NCBI GenBank assembly: GCA_030598625.1
Contig: JAUVPO010000011.1
Coordinates: forward strand, 1 to 16,379
Source of the DNA: Deferribacteres bacterium
GTDB taxonomy: Bacteria > Nitrospirota > Thermodesulfovibrionia > UBA6902
Direction: 5' to 3'
Length of the DNA stretch: 16,379 bases
Below are positions 13,175 through 16,379 of the stretch, one piece after another (positions within the stretch are counted from its first letter, which is position 1; each line of letters begins with the position of its first letter). The translations under genes and the position numbers were made by a program. The notes beneath the pieces were generated by a model. That model was not told the DNA's origin, searched no databases, and saw nothing but the letters and a program-made list of their open reading frames with translations.

Positions 13175-16072
13175 TCAATTTCTGACCGAGGAATGCGTTA
13201 AATAACCAAACAGATTTAACCGGTCTTCCCGCAGTAAAGCCTCCGCCTCTTTGCTGTCTAACGGCCTGGAGAACAAAAACCCCTGCATATATCCGCATTT
13301 TAATCTTTTGAGTCGCAAAAGCTGTTCCTCTGTTTCTACTCCTTCTGCAATCACACTCATATTCAGGCTGTGAGCCAGGGCCGCAATCGCCTTGACAATC
13401 TTCAGGTTCTCTCCATTGGAACCAAGCCGTGAGATAAAAGAGCGGTCAATTTTCAACATGTCAACAGGGAAGCGGTGCAGATAACTCAGAGATGAGTACC
13501 CAGTGCCGAAATCGTCAATATGCAATTTAACTTTCATGTCCTTTAATCGCAAGAGCAACGGAGCGACGGTTTCAGCATTTTCCATTATCATGCTTTCCGT
13601 GATCTCTACTATAAAACTTCCCGGAGCCACACCGGTCTCTTCAAGGACACGCTTTATATGTTCAAGCAGACCAGGCGACAACTGTTTGCTGGAAATATTT
13701 ACGCTGATTGTTAAAGGCTGTTCCGAAGGAAATTGTTTCTGCCAGATGCTAAGCTGGCGGCATGCTTCCTCAATCACCCATTCACCGAGTTGAATAATCA
13801 AACCGGTTTCTTCAGCCAATGGGATGAATTCCGTCGGGTTAATAAGGCCGATAACCGGGTGATTCCACCGCACAAGCGCTTCTAATCCTTTAATTCCGCC
13901 TGTCTTCATTGACACTATCGGCTGGTACTGAAGCTTCAATTCATTCTGTTTGATCGCCTGTCGCAAGTTTGTCTCCAGCTGCAAACGGGCCACAGCCCTG
14001 TCATACATTTCTATATTGAATATCTCATGGCGCGCCCTGCCGTTCGTCTTGGCATGATACATAGCAATATCAGCATCGCGCAACAGGTGTTCCGGTCTGT
14101 CATATCCCGTTGTACTAAAGGCAATCCCGATGCTTGCAGTCATAAACACCTCTTGTCCGTTGAGATTGAAGGGTAATGACAGTTTCTTTTGTATTCGTTC
14201 GGTAATGTGTAAAACTTCGCTATCTCCGGTTATATCATCAAGAATAACAGAAAATTCATCTCCTCCGAGACGCGCTACCGTATCTCCGGGGCGGAGACTT
14301 TCCTCGAGTCTTTTGCTGACCGCAACAAGCATTTCGTCTCCGACCGTATGTCCGAGACTGTCGTTAAGCACTTTGAAACGATCCATATCAAGGAAAAGTA
14401 CGGCAAAAAAATAGTTATCATTCCTCTTTGCGCGAATGATCGCGTGTCTCAGGCGGTCCATAAACAGTGAGCGGTTCGGAAGACCTGTCAAAGAATCGTG
14501 AAAGGCGTCGTAATGCAATTGTTCTTCCGCCATCTTTCGTATTGTAATATCTGTCTGTGATCCGGCCATACGGTATGCTTTCATTGCTGAGTCACGGACA
14601 GCAACTCCGCGACTTAGCATCCAGCGGTATGTCCCATCCTTATGCAACACGCGATATTCGTTTTCAAACTGAATAGTACCGCCGTTAATATGAGAAGCAA
14701 TATCCTTCTCCAGATGTTTGCGGTCATCAGGATGCACGCGCTTAAGCCATTCATCCGGGCTGTCATTTATATCGCTCTCAACAAGGCCAAGCATGGATTT
14801 CCAGCGAGGCGAATAATAGATCGAGTTGGTTTTCAGGTCCCAATCCCACAATCCGTCATTGGCGCCGCGGGCAGCAAGCGCGTACCTTTCTTTGCTGTCG
14901 ATCAGATCCGACTCGACACGCTTGCGTTCAGAAATATCCCTTATGTATTCAATAACATGCGATACTCTTCCCCCTTCACCAAAAATCGGGTATGTATAAA
15001 TTTCCAACCATGCCTGGGCCTCATCAGGCAAAGTAAAAAGCTTATCCCTTGAACAGGGATCTCCCGCCTTAAAGGTCTTTGAAACAATACAATCTCTGCA
15101 TACTATGTCCCTGTCCTGCAAAACGTCATAACATTTTTTTCCAATGATATAGTCAACTTCTACGTTCTTCATTTCAGCGTAAGCCTCATTAACCTTTACT
15201 ATTTTACAGTCGTGATCAATAATACAAAATGGATCCAGGATGCTGTCAAATATTGTGCTCAGGAACCTCTCGGACTTAACCAGGGCCTCTTCTGTTTGCT
15301 TACGTTCTGTAATCTCTCTCTGGATTTTTTCATACCCATCCTTGATGGCAGTGCTCATTGAGTTAAAATGTCCGGCAAGCTCTCCAAATTCCGTGCTGTC
15401 TTTATAAGCAATAGTAGAGCCTAACTTTCCCGATGAAATCATCCTCGTTGCATTTACAAGTTCTTTTATGGGACGCGTAATAAACCTCATCAAGTTCGCC
15501 GCAACCAAAACGCCGAGAAGAAAAGTCGCTATAAGTGTTATAAAAAGAATTGTTCTCACTTTAGCGACTTTTATCATGGTGCTGTTTGTTAATCCTTCAA
15601 GGTTATTACTCGCGTTGTGAGACATATCTCGTATCAAAGTGAAAAGTTTATTGCCTGTTGAGGCAGCAGTTAATTTAAACTCCCCTGACCTCTCCGAATT
15701 TATCGGCCCTTTTATGTAGGAACCCAACGCAGTTTCGTAATCATTAATCATGGACTGTATATTCTCAATACGCCGGCTCAGCAAAGGAGGATGATGGCAG
15801 GAAGAGCACTGCTCGGCCGTCTCCCCAATATTTGTTACATTATTTACAATATAATTAAGATCATGACCATATTTCGTATGGACAGTGTATATATCCGATT
15901 GAGCAGTCTGAATATCTATTAGTAAAGACCGTCGGAGCTCCTCTACCTGATGAAGCTTGATAATATGTTTCAGCTCTGCCGTAGTGCTTCTTATATACAG
16001 CATTGCCGTCACCGAACCAATGGTGAAAAACATAAACAGGGTAAATAGCAGCAGTACAATCTTACGTTTCAT
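13175..16072 (-). CDS. Membrane heme-c sensor with HAMP, two PAS, GGDEF and EAL domains
   Basis: A 965-residue inner-membrane sensor for c-di-GMP turnover. Transmembrane helix 1 is at about 5-27 and helix 2 at about 173-194. The periplasmic domain between them holds C89-S-S-C92-H93, a c-type heme attachment motif (Tll0287-like sensor family). HAMP lies at about 195-250. PAS-1 (about 266-382) has four cysteines (C314, C325, C328, C340). PAS-2/PAC is at about 396-513. GGDEF (about 520-680) has intact GGDEF at 603-607 and an inhibitory RxxD site (R594-D597) five residues before it. EAL (about 693-945) keeps E731-A-L, N792, E823/E826, D853-D854, K874, E910 and Q930. Both enzymatic halves therefore look competent; which dominates is unknown. 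GAGG lies about 10 nt before the ATG. A sigma-54 promoter and palindromic site lie upstream. Confidence 0.94.
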   Translation of the reverse strand: MKRKIVLLLFTLFMFFTIGSVTAMLYIRSTTAELKHIIKLHQVEELRRSLLIDIQTAQSDIYTVHTKYGHDLNYIVNNVTNIGETAEQCSSCHHPPLLSRRIENIQSMINDYETALGSYIKGPINSERSGEFKLTAASTGNKLFTLIRDMSHNASNNLEGLTNSTMIKVAKVRTILFITLIATFLLGVLVAANLMRFITRPIKELVNATRMISSGKLGSTIAYKDSTEFGELAGHFNSMSTAIKDGYEKIQREITERKQTEEALVKSERFLSTIFDSILDPFCIIDHDCKIVKVNEAYAEMKNVEVDYIIGKKCYDVLQDRDIVCRDCIVSKTFKAGDPCSRDKLFTLPDEAQAWLEIYTYPIFGEGGRVSHVIEYIRDISERKRVESDLIDSKERYALAARGANDGLWDWDLKTNSIYYSPRWKSMLGLVESDINDSPDEWLKRVHPDDRKHLEKDIASHINGGTIQFENEYRVLHKDGTYRWMLSRGVAVRDSAMKAYRMAGSQTDITIRKMAEEQLHYDAFHDSLTGLPNRSLFMDRLRHAIIRAKRNDNYFFAVLFLDMDRFKVLNDSLGHTVGDEMLVAVSKRLEESLRPGDTVARLGGDEFSVILDDITGDSEVLHITERIQKKLSLPFNLNGQEVFMTASIGIAFSTTGYDRPEHLLRDADIAMYHAKTNGRARHEIFNIEMYDRAVARLQLETNLRQAIKQNELKLQYQPIVSMKTGGIKGLEALVRWNHPVIGLINPTEFIPLAEETGLIIQLGEWVIEEACRQLSIWQKQFPSEQPLTISVNISSKQLSPGLLEHIKRVLEETGVAPGSFIVEITESMIMENAETVAPLLLRLKDMKVKLHIDDFGTGYSSLSYLHRFPVDMLKIDRSFISRLGSNGENLKIVKAIAALAHSLNMSVIAEGVETEEQLLRLKRLKCGYMQGFLFSRPLDSKEAEALLREDRLNLFGYLTHSSVRN

Positions 16073-16180
16073 ATATTTAATGCCTCATTACATCTTAAAC
16101 ATAGTTATTGGTGTTGATGTCTATACCGGGTCTGCCGGCAATATCAAATACTACATATTCCTTTTTTTGTAAGAATTATG

Positions 16181-16222
16181 TGTTAACTTACATTACACTA
16201 TTGTTATTCTGTATTACACTTT
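16181..16222. repeat. Tandem 21-bp imperfect repeat over the sensor gene's transcription start
   Basis: Two adjacent 21-bp units (16181-16201 and 16202-16222) share TGTTA at the left and TTACACT after the same 7-bp spacer. Each core TGTTA-N7-TTACA matches 9 of 10 arm positions of the palindromes at 6819 and 16273. The second unit spans the predicted sigma-54 start at 16211 and touches the -12 box; the first lies just downstream. A protein bound here would block initiation. Confidence 0.4.
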
Positions 16223-16237
16223 GCATATTCTGTGCCA
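16222..16237 (-). promoter_or_regulatory. Sigma-54 (-24/-12) promoter for the heme/GGDEF/EAL sensor gene
   Basis: On the minus strand the sequence reads TGGCAC-AGAAT-ATGCA: a perfect -24 element and a -12 box with one change from TTGCA. GG to GC spacing is exactly 12 bp. The predicted start is about 16211, giving a leader of about 139 nt before the ATG at 16072. Confidence 0.7.
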
Positions 16238-16272
16238 TTTTAATATCTTTTAGTTTCAATGTGTTAGAATTT

Positions 16273-16293
16273 ACTGTAACTTGAGTTTACAGT
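16273..16293. promoter_or_regulatory. Palindromic candidate enhancer near -72 of the sensor promoter
   Basis: A 21-bp inverted repeat ACTGTAA-N7-TTACAGT with perfect 7-bp arms, centred about 72 bp upstream of the predicted sigma-54 start. Total length, core TGTAA/TTACA and 7-bp spacer equal those of the site at 6819-6839. Another TTACA half-site lies at 16297-16301. In the remaining 16302-16379 I see no feature. Confidence 0.6.
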
Positions 16294-16379
16294 TTTTTAC
16301 ATGCAAATGCGGCATTTTACGCAGCGTCACATAAAACAAGGCATCAGGCCAACCCCTATCTTTATAAATACATGGACAA

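Noticed and set aside
14642..15052. 136-codon open frame antisense to the PAS region of the sensor
   Set aside because: Opposite clear PAS coding sequence, no ribosome site, no family resemblance.
16168..16192. TGTAAG / CTTACA inverted repeat with a 13-nt loop as a terminator
   Set aside because: No T run after the stem on either strand; it lies in the leader of the sensor gene and probably reflects the TTACA-rich repeats there.

Overview
The window looks like a chromosomal segment of a Gram-negative, probably anaerobic or microaerobic bacterium with heavy two-component, sigma-54 and cyclic-di-GMP signalling. A Nitrospirota- or Desulfobacterota-like lineage is my guess from gene content: split glyQ/glyS, a heme-c sensor, a DUF1858 protein, an NFU protein and a sigma-54 activator. 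No marker fixes the taxonomy. I see no rRNA, tRNA, CRISPR array, insertion sequence or phage gene.

Layout. (1) Positions 1-1595: the start of a secreted protein read leftward off the edge, and a divergent PAS histidine-kinase-like protein whose phosphoacceptor histidine is replaced. (2) Positions 1618-6125, all minus strand: an overlapping run of an AMIN/Amidase_3 cell-wall amidase, an orphan EcfT-like membrane protein and a D-aminoacylase, followed after a hairpin by an AI-2E-family transporter. (3) Positions 6126-8842: a doubtful plus-strand ORF, a 62-residue orphan protein with an excellent sigma-54 promoter, and the gene of a sigma-54 activator with the unusual order PilZ, zinc ribbon, AAA+, Fis-type HTH. 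(4) Positions 8843-9901, minus strand: a DUF1858 CxxC protein, a short heme-copper-oxidase-like membrane protein and an NFU iron-sulfur protein, with two nearly identical Fnr-type boxes. (5) Positions 10175-13160: glyQ and glyS. (6) Positions 13175-16072, minus strand: a 965-residue membrane sensor with a periplasmic CxxCH heme motif, HAMP, two PAS domains, and GGDEF and EAL domains that look catalytically intact.

The main discovery candidate is a local sigma-54/c-di-GMP circuit. The 62-residue gene and the GGDEF-EAL sensor gene both have -24/-12 elements with exact sigma-54 spacing. About 100 and 72 bp upstream of the predicted starts, each has a 21-bp perfect-arm palindrome of the same class, TGTAA-N7-TTACA. 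The only activator gene in the window encodes a PilZ (c-di-GMP binding) domain, and a 9/10 match to the palindrome core overlaps the -35 of its own promoter. The simplest reading is that the PilZ activator senses c-di-GMP and controls the small protein and the enzyme that makes or degrades the ligand.

A second regulatory pair is visible. TATGAT-N4-ATCATA sits about 41 bp upstream of the predicted starts of both the nfu/oxidase-like operon and the DUF1858 gene, which is the class II position for Fnr/Dnr-type activators. This suggests an oxygen- or NO-responsive iron-sulfur/redox module.
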